From JBBITW01 sp037440525 (lineage in GTDB: Bacteria; Desulfobacterota; BSN033; UBA1163), in assembly GCA_037440525.1 (NCBI GenBank), contig JBBITW010000048.1, forward strand, positions 1 to 20,309: DNA of 20,309 bases. The letters are read 5' to 3'. Both the position numbers and the translations under genes were made by a program. Position 1 is the first letter of the stretch, and every line of letters begins with the position of its first letter. Of the stretch, positions 14,154 to 20,309 are shown one piece after another. The notes beneath the pieces are model-generated. The model did no database searches and was not told the origin of the DNA. It was given only the letters and a program-made list of their open reading frames with translations.

Positions 14154-15524
14154 ATGTACAGGAAAGGAAAGATTAAAAATATTCATTTCATTGGTATTGG
14201 TGGTATTGGGATGAGTGGAATTGCAGAGGTTTTACTTAATCTGGGATACCACATAAGTGGCTCAGATATAAGAGAGACAGAAGTCACCAGAAGGCTTGAG
14301 TCCCTCGGGTGCGAGATTTACTATGGTCATCAGAGAGAGAACGTTAAGGACGTAGATGTAGTTGTAATCTCATCTGCAATTCGGCCTGGCAACCCAGAGG
14401 TTGAAGCAGCTGAGGAGAGGTTAATTCCGATTATTCCAAGGGCTGAGATGCTGGCAGAGCTTATGCGAATGAAGATAGGGATTGCTATTGCAGGGACTCA
14501 TGGAAAGACAACGACTACCTCTCTAATCTCTACTGTCCTTGGGGCAGCAGGGCTTGATCCAACAGTTGTAATCGGTGGAAGATTGAACAGCATTGGGAGC
14601 AATGCAAAGCTCGGCCAGGGAGAATTCCTGGTGGCCGAGGCTGATGAGAGCGATGGTTCATTTCTAAAATTAATGCCCACAATAGCCGTGGTGACAAACA
14701 TCGATCCTGAGCATCTCGATTATTATAAAGGTTTAGATGAGATTAAGGAGTCTTTTCTTGGATTTCTTCAAAAGATCCCCTTTTTTGGATTGGCAGTACT
14801 CTGTCTCGATCATCCAAATATCCAGAGTCTAATACCAAGGTTGAAAAAGCGTTTTGTAACATATGGGCTGACAACCCAGGCTGATTTTCAGGCAAAGGAT
14901 ATCAAATTTGAAGGCCTTTCAACAAGATTTGATGTTCTCAAAGGGAGAAGGGAGATTGGGAGATTGGAGATTCGAATGCCAGGACTTCATAATGTCTACA
15001 ATGCCTTAGCAACAGTTGCCGTGGCATTTGAACTGGATATCCCTTTTAGTGTCCTCCAGGAAACGCTTCGGGAGTTTAGTGGGATTCAGCGGAGATTCCA
15101 GATAAAAGCAGAGAAGAAGGGTATTTTCGTTGTTGATGACTATGGTCACCATCCCGTAGAGATTATGGCTACCCTAAAGGCAGCAAAGGATGGATGGGGA
15201 AGGAGGATTATACTGGTATTCCAACCACACCGCTATACCCGAACTAAATTACTTTTTAAGGATTTTTTGATCGCATTTTATGATGCAGATGTCCTGATCT
15301 TAACAGATATCTATCCTGCAGGGGAGGAAAGAATCGAAGGGGTGAATGCAAAGGCACTTTTTGATGGAATCAGGGAGTACGGTCACAAGGACGTCACCTA
15401 TATTCGAGAAAAGAAGGATATAGTCGACCATCTCCTTCGCATTATTGATTCAGGTGATATGGTGATAACCATGGGTGCAGGAGATATCTGGCAGGTGGCT
15501 GATGAGTTGGTGAAAAGGCTGTGA
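14154..15524 (+). CDS. murC: UDP-MurNAc:L-alanine ligase MurC
   Basis: First of the four Mur ligases; joins L-Ala to UDP-MurNAc with ATP. With the ATG at 14154 the product has 456 residues. It shows the N-terminal Rossmann-like GIGGIGMSGIAE loop, P-loop AGTHGKTTTTS with Lys118, then EADESDGSF and NIDPEHLDYY. Near the C-terminal domain are DDYGHHPVEI, FQPHRYTRT and GAGDIW. The THGKT form of the P-loop separates MurC (and Mpl) from MurD/E/F, and the DDYGHHP motif and dcw location favour MurC over Mpl. A TTG at 14142 would add four residues (MVLV) without family support. The next gene, murB, begins 44 bases after the stop. Confidence 0.97.
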   Translation: MYRKGKIKNIHFIGIGGIGMSGIAEVLLNLGYHISGSDIRETEVTRRLESLGCEIYYGHQRENVKDVDVVVISSAIRPGNPEVEAAEERLIPIIPRAEMLAELMRMKIGIAIAGTHGKTTTTSLISTVLGAAGLDPTVVIGGRLNSIGSNAKLGQGEFLVAEADESDGSFLKLMPTIAVVTNIDPEHLDYYKGLDEIKESFLGFLQKIPFFGLAVLCLDHPNIQSLIPRLKKRFVTYGLTTQADFQAKDIKFEGLSTRFDVLKGRREIGRLEIRMPGLHNVYNALATVAVAFELDIPFSVLQETLREFSGIQRRFQIKAEKKGIFVVDDYGHHPVEIMATLKAAKDGWGRRIILVFQPHRYTRTKLLFKDFLIAFYDADVLILTDIYPAGEERIEGVNAKALFDGIREYGHKDVTYIREKKDIVDHLLRIIDSGDMVITMGAGDIWQVADELVKRL

Positions 15525-15568
15525 TGATGAATTCAGGGATTTTTGGCATAAACCGTCATGAGGGATAA

Positions 15569-16471
15569 ATGGGATTTGATTATAAAAAAGAGGTCCAAGG
15601 TTTAATCAAAGGGAGGATACTTTTCGATACACCCTTAAAGCAATTTACATCCATAAGAGTTGGTGGGCCTGCAGATAATATTTTTTTCCCAAAGGATATA
15701 GAGGAATTAAAAAAATTGATCATTTATGCAAGGAGGAAGAAGATTCCGATCCTCATCCTCGGTAAAGGGACAAATATGGTTGTAAGGGATGGGGGTATAA
15801 GAGGATGGGTCATCATTCTCACAAAGGGATTAAAGAGAATCTCAGTAAATGGAGAGATGGTGGAGGCAGAAGCCGGAGTCACTCTACCGAGGCTTGTTAA
15901 GTTTACCATCACAAGGGGGCTTTCTGGTCTTGAACCTTTCTTCGGTATCCCTGGAACAGTTGGAGGCGGTTTGGCGATGAATGCAGGTGCATGGGGTGTG
16001 GAGTTAAAAGATCTTATCTCCTCCGTTACATTTATGAGGGATGATGGAGAGCTGGTGATGAGGCCGAGGAAGAGATTGAAATTTTTATATAGAGAGTTGT
16101 CATTTCCCTCTTCGTGGGTCATCGTAAAGGGCCAATTTAAACTACAAAAGGATAGAAAGGAGGATATACTTGAAAGGGTGAAGTCATATTCAGAGATGAG
16201 AAAGAAGACACAGCCCTTGGATTATCCCAGTGCAGGTTCTATTTTTAAGAATCCTCCTGAAGGTCCTGCTGGGAAATGGATTGAAGATGTAGGTTTAAAA
16301 GGTTTTAGAATGGGACAGGCAATGATATCAGACCGCCATGCCAACTTCATCATCAACCTGGGAAAAGCAACCGCTACGGAGATTATAAATTTGATGGAAT
16401 TGGTTGAAAAGAAGATTTATGAAGAGAAAGGGATATTTCTTGAGAGAGAAGTGAGGGTTTTAGGTGAATGA
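15569..16471 (+). CDS. murB: UDP-N-acetylenolpyruvoylglucosamine reductase MurB
   Basis: FAD- and NADPH-dependent enzyme that reduces the enolpyruvyl group to lactyl, yielding UDP-MurNAc. The 300 residues include the FAD-binding SIRVGGPAD segment, LGKGTNMVVRDGG, and GLEPFFGIPGTVGG followed by NAGAWG. The active-site segment SAGSIFKNP contains the expected proton-donor Ser224. A C-terminal LEREVRVLG carries the conserved Glu. The short length and compact sequence match type II MurB (as in Gram-positives and many deltaproteobacteria), rather than the longer E. coli type I. GAGGG (15560-15564) lies 4 bases before the ATG. Its stop overlaps ddl (ATGA 16468-16471). MurA, which supplies its substrate, is not in the window. 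Confidence 0.97.
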   Translation: MGFDYKKEVQGLIKGRILFDTPLKQFTSIRVGGPADNIFFPKDIEELKKLIIYARRKKIPILILGKGTNMVVRDGGIRGWVIILTKGLKRISVNGEMVEAEAGVTLPRLVKFTITRGLSGLEPFFGIPGTVGGGLAMNAGAWGVELKDLISSVTFMRDDGELVMRPRKRLKFLYRELSFPSSWVIVKGQFKLQKDRKEDILERVKSYSEMRKKTQPLDYPSAGSIFKNPPEGPAGKWIEDVGLKGFRMGQAMISDRHANFIINLGKATATEIINLMELVEKKIYEEKGIFLEREVRVLGE

Positions 16472-17400
16472 AGGAGCCATCATACAGGAAGAAGGTAGGT
16501 GTCCTGATGGGGGGACTTTCGCGAGAAAGAGAGATTTCTCTTAAAACAGGAAATGCTATTTCTAAGGCCCTCATTGAGAAGGGATACAAGGTTTGTCCAA
16601 TCGATGTAGATGAGGGTATAGCAGAGAGATTGATAAAGGAGAAGATCGAGGTAGCCTTTATCGCCTTACACGGGAGATACGGAGAGGATGGAACTATTCA
16701 GGGTATGCTCGAATTGATGAAGATCCCCTATACAGGATCAGGAGTTCTTGCCAGTGCCCTGGCCTTAAATAAGATTATGGCCAAGAAGATATTTATCTTT
16801 GAAAAGATTCCAACTCCTCCCTTTGAAATTATTAAGAGGGAGGAGGTCAAAAGAATTTCTGAACGGAGGCTTTCTCTCCCGCTTCCTGTTGTGGTAAAGC
16901 CTGCAAGGGAGGGATCAACAATTGGAGTTTCAATCGTCAGAGAAGAAAATGATTTAGTTCCTGCTTTAATGGAAGCAGGGAGATATGATGAAGAGATATT
17001 GGTAGAGAAATACTTAAGAGGTAAGGAGATCACTGTTGGGATTTTGGAAGACCTACCGCTGCCAATTATTGAAATCGTTCCAAAGAGCGGTTTTTATGAT
17101 TTTAAATCCAAGTATACAAAGGGTGAAACCCAATATATCATTCCTGCTCGGATACCACGAGAGAAATACCTCTATGCACAGGAGATAAGCCTTAAGGCCT
17201 TTCACTCTCTGGGCTGTTCGGGTTGTGCGAGGGTTGATCTGGTGACAGACGAGGATGGTAATCCATTTGTGATAGATCTAAATACAATGCCTGGGATGAC
17301 AGAAACAAGCCTTTTACCCAAGGCTGCGGACTTTGCAGGTATCCCTTTTGGGGACCTTGTGGAGAGGATTCTTTTAAAGGCCCAACTTAAAGTGCAATAA
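16468..17400 (+). CDS. ddl: D-alanine--D-alanine ligase Ddl
   Basis: ATP-grasp enzyme that makes D-Ala-D-Ala for MurF. The 310-residue product starts with KKVGVLMGGLSREREISL, whose Glu binds the first D-Ala. ALHGRYGEDG and YTGSGVLASALALNK follow, then the ATP-binding VVVKPAREGSTIGV and LRGKEITVG. Near the C-terminus are RVDLVTDEDG and DLNTMPGMTETSLLP. In the last motif the usual magnesium-binding Glu (Glu270 in E. coli DdlB, pattern ExN) is Asp270 here, with Asn272 kept. This is a conservative change, and the rest of the active site looks intact. The start overlaps the murB stop, and ftsQ follows closely, as in E. coli. Confidence 0.97.
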   Translation: MKEPSYRKKVGVLMGGLSREREISLKTGNAISKALIEKGYKVCPIDVDEGIAERLIKEKIEVAFIALHGRYGEDGTIQGMLELMKIPYTGSGVLASALALNKIMAKKIFIFEKIPTPPFEIIKREEVKRISERRLSLPLPVVVKPAREGSTIGVSIVREENDLVPALMEAGRYDEEILVEKYLRGKEITVGILEDLPLPIIEIVPKSGFYDFKSKYTKGETQYIIPARIPREKYLYAQEISLKAFHSLGCSGCARVDLVTDEDGNPFVIDLNTMPGMTETSLLPKAADFAGIPFGDLVERILLKAQLKVQ

Positions 17401-17404
17401 TTCT

Positions 17405-17424
17405 CCCTTTCGTATAAGGAAGGG
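17405..17424 (+). promoter_or_regulatory. ftsQ ribosome binding site within a hairpin
   Basis: The purine-rich AAGGAAGG (17416-17423) lies 6 bases before the ATG at 17430. It can pair with the preceding CCCTT: CCCTT/AAGGG over 17405-17424, or CCTT/AAGG over 17406-17419. Either fold would partly hide the ribosome binding site. Confidence 0.45.
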
Positions 17425-17429
17425 TGAGG

Positions 17430-18263
17430 ATGGAATTGGTCGCTGTTAGAGATGGAATATTTCTCCGCCCAAAAAATAGAAAGGAGGAAGGAGGAGAGGG
17501 ATTCCGTGATATTTTGGGAAAGGTTATACGGTGGGCAATTCATCTGCTGATATTAGCCTCCTTAATCTTTGGAGGGCATAGGCTATATATTCGTCTTTTG
17601 GAGGATCCATTGTTTCTTGTAAAAGAGGTTGAGATTCAGGGATGCGAGAGACTTAAAGAGAATGACCTTTTCCCCTTGAGATCGATAGAAGGAAGGGTCA
17701 ATCTCTTTTCTTTAAATCTTCAATCCATAGCCAAACGTTTAGAAGACCATCCCTGGATAGAAGAGATTAAGATGACAAAGGTATTTCCCAATAAGATATT
17801 GGTTCATATAGAAGAGAGGATACCGGTTGCCATCATTCAGCTGGAGGAGCCTTATTATGTTGATAAAAAAGGGGTGATCTTTGCTCCCATGGGGGATATC
17901 GATAGATATAATTATCCCATCCTTACAGGATTGACAAGAGAAAGCATTGCCAAGGATCCATCGACTGCCAATTATCTTATTATGAAAGCCCTGGAGTTAT
18001 TGAACATATTCGAAAGAGAAAGGATTTTACCAATGAGAGAAATTTCTGAAATCCATATGGATAAAATATTTGGGCTTAAATGTTTTATCAAGGACGAAGG
18101 CATTGAGGTAAAAATGGGATGGGATCAATTTGATGAAAAACTCAGGAGGTTATCCATTATATGGTCGGATATTCAAAATAAGGGTATATCAGTTGTATCG
18201 ATCGATTCCAGTGATCTAAAAAGGATTATTGTTAAAAAGAGGTTTAATACAGAAAGGAGGTGA
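17430..18263 (+). CDS. ftsQ: Cell division protein FtsQ (DivIB)
   Basis: Bitopic divisome scaffold that binds FtsL/FtsB and links early and late division proteins. The 277 residues have a basic cytoplasmic tail and one membrane helix at about 34-56 (hydrophobic WAIHLLILASLIFGG). A POTRA domain at about 64-135 begins LVKEVEIQGCERLKEND and includes HPWIEEIKMTKVFPN. The FtsQ beta domain follows, with ERIPVAIIQ and PILTGL. Similarity is moderate, but domain order and position before ftsA make the call secure. GTG at 17424 is an alternative start; ATG at 17430 is better placed relative to AAGGAAGG. Its stop codon lies against the AAGGAGG that serves ftsA. Confidence 0.95.
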   Translation: MELVAVRDGIFLRPKNRKEEGGEGFRDILGKVIRWAIHLLILASLIFGGHRLYIRLLEDPLFLVKEVEIQGCERLKENDLFPLRSIEGRVNLFSLNLQSIAKRLEDHPWIEEIKMTKVFPNKILVHIEERIPVAIIQLEEPYYVDKKGVIFAPMGDIDRYNYPILTGLTRESIAKDPSTANYLIMKALELLNIFERERILPMREISEIHMDKIFGLKCFIKDEGIEVKMGWDQFDEKLRRLSIIWSDIQNKGISVVSIDSSDLKRIIVKKRFNTERR

Positions 18264-18270
18264 GAAGGAG
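18254..18270 (+). promoter_or_regulatory. Double ribosome binding site fixing the ftsA start
   Basis: AAAGGAGG ends at 18260, against the ftsQ stop TGA (18261-18263), and a second AAGGAG ends at 18270 directly before ATG 18271. The first has a 10-base gap to the ATG and is the functional candidate. This supports 18271 over the in-frame TTG at 18229. Confidence 0.7.
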
Positions 18271-19497
18271 ATGAGCAAAAAGACTCCGCTTGTAGTTGGC
18301 TTAGATATTGGGACCACCAAGATATGCACAGTCATCGGGGAGGTTATGAATGGTCAGGTAAATATAATTGGTCTTGGGACATATCCTTCAAAAGGTTTGA
18401 GGAAAGGTGTGGTCGTTAATATCGAGAATACGGTTCAGTCAATCAAAAAGGCAGTAGAAGAGGCGGAGTTGATGGCAGATTGTCATATCACATCTGTTTA
18501 TGCAGGGATTGCAGGTGGTCACATCAAAGGGATAAATAGCCATGGTGTCATTGCAGTTAAAAACAGAGAGATTGGCCCGAATGACGTGAAGCGAGTAATA
18601 GATGCAGCCAGGGCCATAGCCATTCCTATGGATCGGGAGGTGATACATGTAATTCCTCAGGAATTTATTGTGGACGACCAGGACGGGATCAAGGATCCTG
18701 TTGGGATGTCAGGTGTACGTTTGGAAGGGAGGGTGCATATCGTTACTGGGGCTATCACCTCGGCCCAAAACATCATTAAGTGTGCAAATAGGGCAGGACT
18801 TGATGTTGATGATATCGTCCTTGAACAGCTGGGTTCGAGTGAGGCTGTGCTTACCCCTGAGGAGAAGGAATTGGGAGTAGCCATCATAGATATTGGTGGG
18901 GGGACAACAGACCTGGTAATTTTTGTTAATGGATCGATCAAACATACAGCGGTCTTTTCATTGGCAGGAAGTCACATAACCAGTGATATCTCAATTGGGC
19001 TTCGAACGCCCATCGATGAAGCTGAGAAGATAAAGATTCGTTATGGGTGTGCACTTACCTCTCTTGTAAGGAAGGATGAAACAATCGAAGTCCCCAGTGT
19101 AGGAGGGAGAAAGCCTCGTATTCTTTCAAGACAGACACTGGCTGAGATCATAGAACCGAGGGTTGAAGAGATTCTATCCCTTGTTCACGATGAAATAGTT
19201 AGGATGGGTTATAAAAACCTGATTGCATCGGGTTTGATTCTAACAGGAGGCAGTGCCCTTCTGGAGGGTGTTCCTGAACTGGCAGAGCAGATATTCAACC
19301 TTCCTGTCAGGAGGGGAATCCCTATCGGAATAGGAGGCCTGGTTGATCTGATTTCAAGCCCGATGTATGCAACCGGGGTGGGGTTGGTCCTCTACGGTAG
19401 CAGAAACAGAAGGCAGGGACGCTTTAAGGTCGGAGAAGGAAATATCTTTAGCAAGGTAACAACAAGGATGAGGGAATGGATAGGTGAATTCTTTTAA
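18271..19497 (+). CDS. ftsA: Cell division protein FtsA
   Basis: Actin-like ATPase that anchors FtsZ filaments to the membrane and recruits later divisome proteins. The 408 residues have the phosphate-1 motif GLDIGTTKIC near 10-19 and the SHS2 (1C) region after about 85. IIDIGGGTTDLVIF forms phosphate-2 and the adenosine motif is LTGGSALLEGV. The end, SKVTTRMREWIGEFF, is the amphipathic helix that acts as the membrane target. Length is close to E. coli (420). The in-frame TTG at 18229 would add 14 residues overlapping ftsQ and is unlikely. The gene is followed by an 83-base spacer with an inverted repeat before ftsZ. Confidence 0.98.
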   Translation: MSKKTPLVVGLDIGTTKICTVIGEVMNGQVNIIGLGTYPSKGLRKGVVVNIENTVQSIKKAVEEAELMADCHITSVYAGIAGGHIKGINSHGVIAVKNREIGPNDVKRVIDAARAIAIPMDREVIHVIPQEFIVDDQDGIKDPVGMSGVRLEGRVHIVTGAITSAQNIIKCANRAGLDVDDIVLEQLGSSEAVLTPEEKELGVAIIDIGGGTTDLVIFVNGSIKHTAVFSLAGSHITSDISIGLRTPIDEAEKIKIRYGCALTSLVRKDETIEVPSVGGRKPRILSRQTLAEIIEPRVEEILSLVHDEIVRMGYKNLIASGLILTGGSALLEGVPELAEQIFNLPVRRGIPIGIGGLVDLISSPMYATGVGLVLYGSRNRRQGRFKVGEGNIFSKVTTRMREWIGEFF

Positions 19498-19498
19498 T

Positions 19499-19551
19499 GG
19501 AATAATGGGCCGAAATATTCTTAACCAATATATAAAGGAGCCCAATATTCC
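19499..19551 (+). other. Inverted repeat between ftsA and ftsZ
   Basis: GGAATAATGGGC (19499-19510) and GCCCAATATTCC (19540-19551) pair at 11 of 12 positions, with one A-A mismatch, around a 29-base loop. It begins two bases after the ftsA stop. There is no T-run after the right arm, so simple termination is not indicated. TATATAAA in the loop resembles a -10, but no good -35 is visible. Confidence 0.5.
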
Positions 19552-19580
19552 AATCTCTTAAAAAAGAGGAGGGAAAGATT

Positions 19581-20309
19581 ATGATTGAATTTGACGAAAA
19601 TAAGAATATGGCTGCAAAGGTTAAAATCATAGGTATTGGAGGAGGAGGTAATAATGCTATCAACACAATGATTTCTTATAACCTTACAGGGGTTGAATTT
19701 ATTGCGGCCAATACAGATGCCCAGGCCCTTGCGGGGAATCTTGCCCCTACAAAAGTTCAACTGGGTGCTAATCTTACAAAAGGTCTTGGTGCAGGGGCTA
19801 ATCCGGAGATAGGGAGAAAGGCGGCCCTTGAAGATGTGGATAAGATCCGTGAGGTTCTTCAGGGTGCTGACATGGTATTTATCACCGCTGGATTGGGAGG
19901 GGGAACAGGTACAGGAGGTGCACCTGTAATTGCAGAAGTTGCCCGCGAGATAGGGGCCCTTACAGTTGCTATCGTGACAAAACCGTTTCTTTTCGAAGGC
20001 CGTAAGAGGATGAAGCAGGCAGAAGAGGGTTTAGCAAATCTGAAGATGACCGCTGATGCGCTCATTACAATTCCAAATCAAAGACTTCTCAGCATCAGCG
20101 GGAAGAACATGACCCTGCTTGAGGCATTTAAGAAGGCAGATGAGATTCTGTATCATGCAGCCAAAGGGATATCTGATATCATTGTTGGCCATGGAATCAT
20201 CAATCTCGACTTTGCCGATGTCAGAACCATCATGTCTGAAACAGGGATGGCATTGATGGGGACAGGAATTTCAAATGGTGAAAACCGATCATTAGAAGCT
20301 GCGCAAAAG
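19581..20309 (+). CDS. ftsZ: Cell division GTPase FtsZ (5' part, runs off the window)
   Basis: Tubulin-like GTPase that forms the Z ring. Only the first 243 codons are present, in frame to the last base. They cover the GTPase domain. GIGGGGNNA is at 18-26 and NTDAQAL at 44-50. The tubulin signature GGGTGTG at 107-113 is intact, as is KPFLFEGRKRM. The T7 loop NLDFAD is at 208-213, with Asp210 and Asp213 for GTP hydrolysis. The C-terminal linker and the conserved FtsA-binding peptide lie beyond the window. GAGGAGGG (19566-19573) is a strong ribosome binding site 7 bases before the ATG. A small CTCTT-AAAA-AAGAG hairpin (19555-19568) touches its left edge. Confidence 0.98.
   Translation, partial: MIEFDENKNMAAKVKIIGIGGGGNNAINTMISYNLTGVEFIAANTDAQALAGNLAPTKVQLGANLTKGLGAGANPEIGRKAALEDVDKIREVLQGADMVFITAGLGGGTGTGGAPVIAEVAREIGALTVAIVTKPFLFEGRKRMKQAEEGLANLKMTADALITIPNQRLLSISGKNMTLLEAFKKADEILYHAAKGISDIIVGHGIINLDFADVRTIMSETGMALMGTGISNGENRSLEAAQK

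Noticed and set aside
15724..16122. 132-codon minus-strand ORF opposite murB
   Set aside because: It lies wholly within murB, which has complete family motifs; its translation shows no recognisable domain and no ribosome binding site. Treated as a shadow of the real gene.
18229..18270. N-terminal extension of FtsA from TTG 18229
   Set aside because: It overlaps the end of ftsQ, while ATG 18271 has a strong purine-rich ribosome binding region and gives the normal FtsA N-terminus.
19521..19540. Possible ftsZ promoter (TATATAAA) in the loop of the ftsA-ftsZ inverted repeat
   Set aside because: No -35 match at 16-18 base spacing was found; kept only as a remark.
1..20309. A novel defence, mobile or biosynthetic system
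   Set aside because: Every sizeable reading frame on the coding strands is accounted for by ligA or a known dcw gene, with no leftover unexplained gene, CRISPR-like array or transposase.

Overview
The window is a nearly complete division and cell-wall (dcw) cluster. The order on the plus strand is mraZ, rsmH, ftsL, ftsI, murE, murF, mraY, murD, ftsW, murG, murC, murB, ddl, ftsQ, ftsA and the first 243 codons of ftsZ, which runs off the right edge. A divergent ligA (NAD+-dependent DNA ligase) lies on the minus strand at the left. All assignments rest on family motifs read from the translations. No mobile element, CRISPR array, tRNA or rRNA was seen.

Organism: a low-to-moderate GC, diderm-type bacterium with meso-diaminopimelate peptidoglycan (MurE has the DNPR signature). 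The gene order with murB between murC and ddl, a PASTA-tailed FtsI, and the FtsZ/FtsA sequence style suggest a Desulfobacterota ('Deltaproteobacteria')-like lineage or a neighbouring phylum, possibly a metagenome-derived genome. This placement is inference, not proof.

Layout: 1-148 holds a REP-like imperfect palindrome and a small hairpin downstream of ligA. Positions 149-2149 are ligA. The AT-rich 418-base divergent spacer (2150-2567) carries a near-consensus minus-strand promoter almost abutting the ligA ATG, two sets of direct repeats, a hairpin, a plus-strand TTGACA promoter and a three-unit, 10-base-period MraZ operator. From 2568 to the end all genes face right. Many are tightly packed, with ATGA overlaps at ftsL/ftsI, murE/murF, ftsW/murG and murB/ddl. 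Five junctions are looser: mraZ-rsmH, mraY-murD, murG-murC, murC-murB and ftsA-ftsZ. Three of these (before rsmH, murD, murC) lack a visible Shine-Dalgarno and share a similar short AT-rich motif.

Function: MurB, MurC, MurD, MurE, MurF and Ddl build UDP-MurNAc-pentapeptide in the cytoplasm. MraY and MurG turn it into lipid I and lipid II, and FtsW/FtsI polymerise and cross-link it at the septum. FtsQ and FtsL link these to the FtsA/FtsZ ring. MraZ represses the operon and RsmH methylates 16S rRNA. MurA, FtsB and FtsN are not in the window. I found no undescribed multi-gene system; the points worth checking are in the noncoding junctions and in a few residue substitutions.
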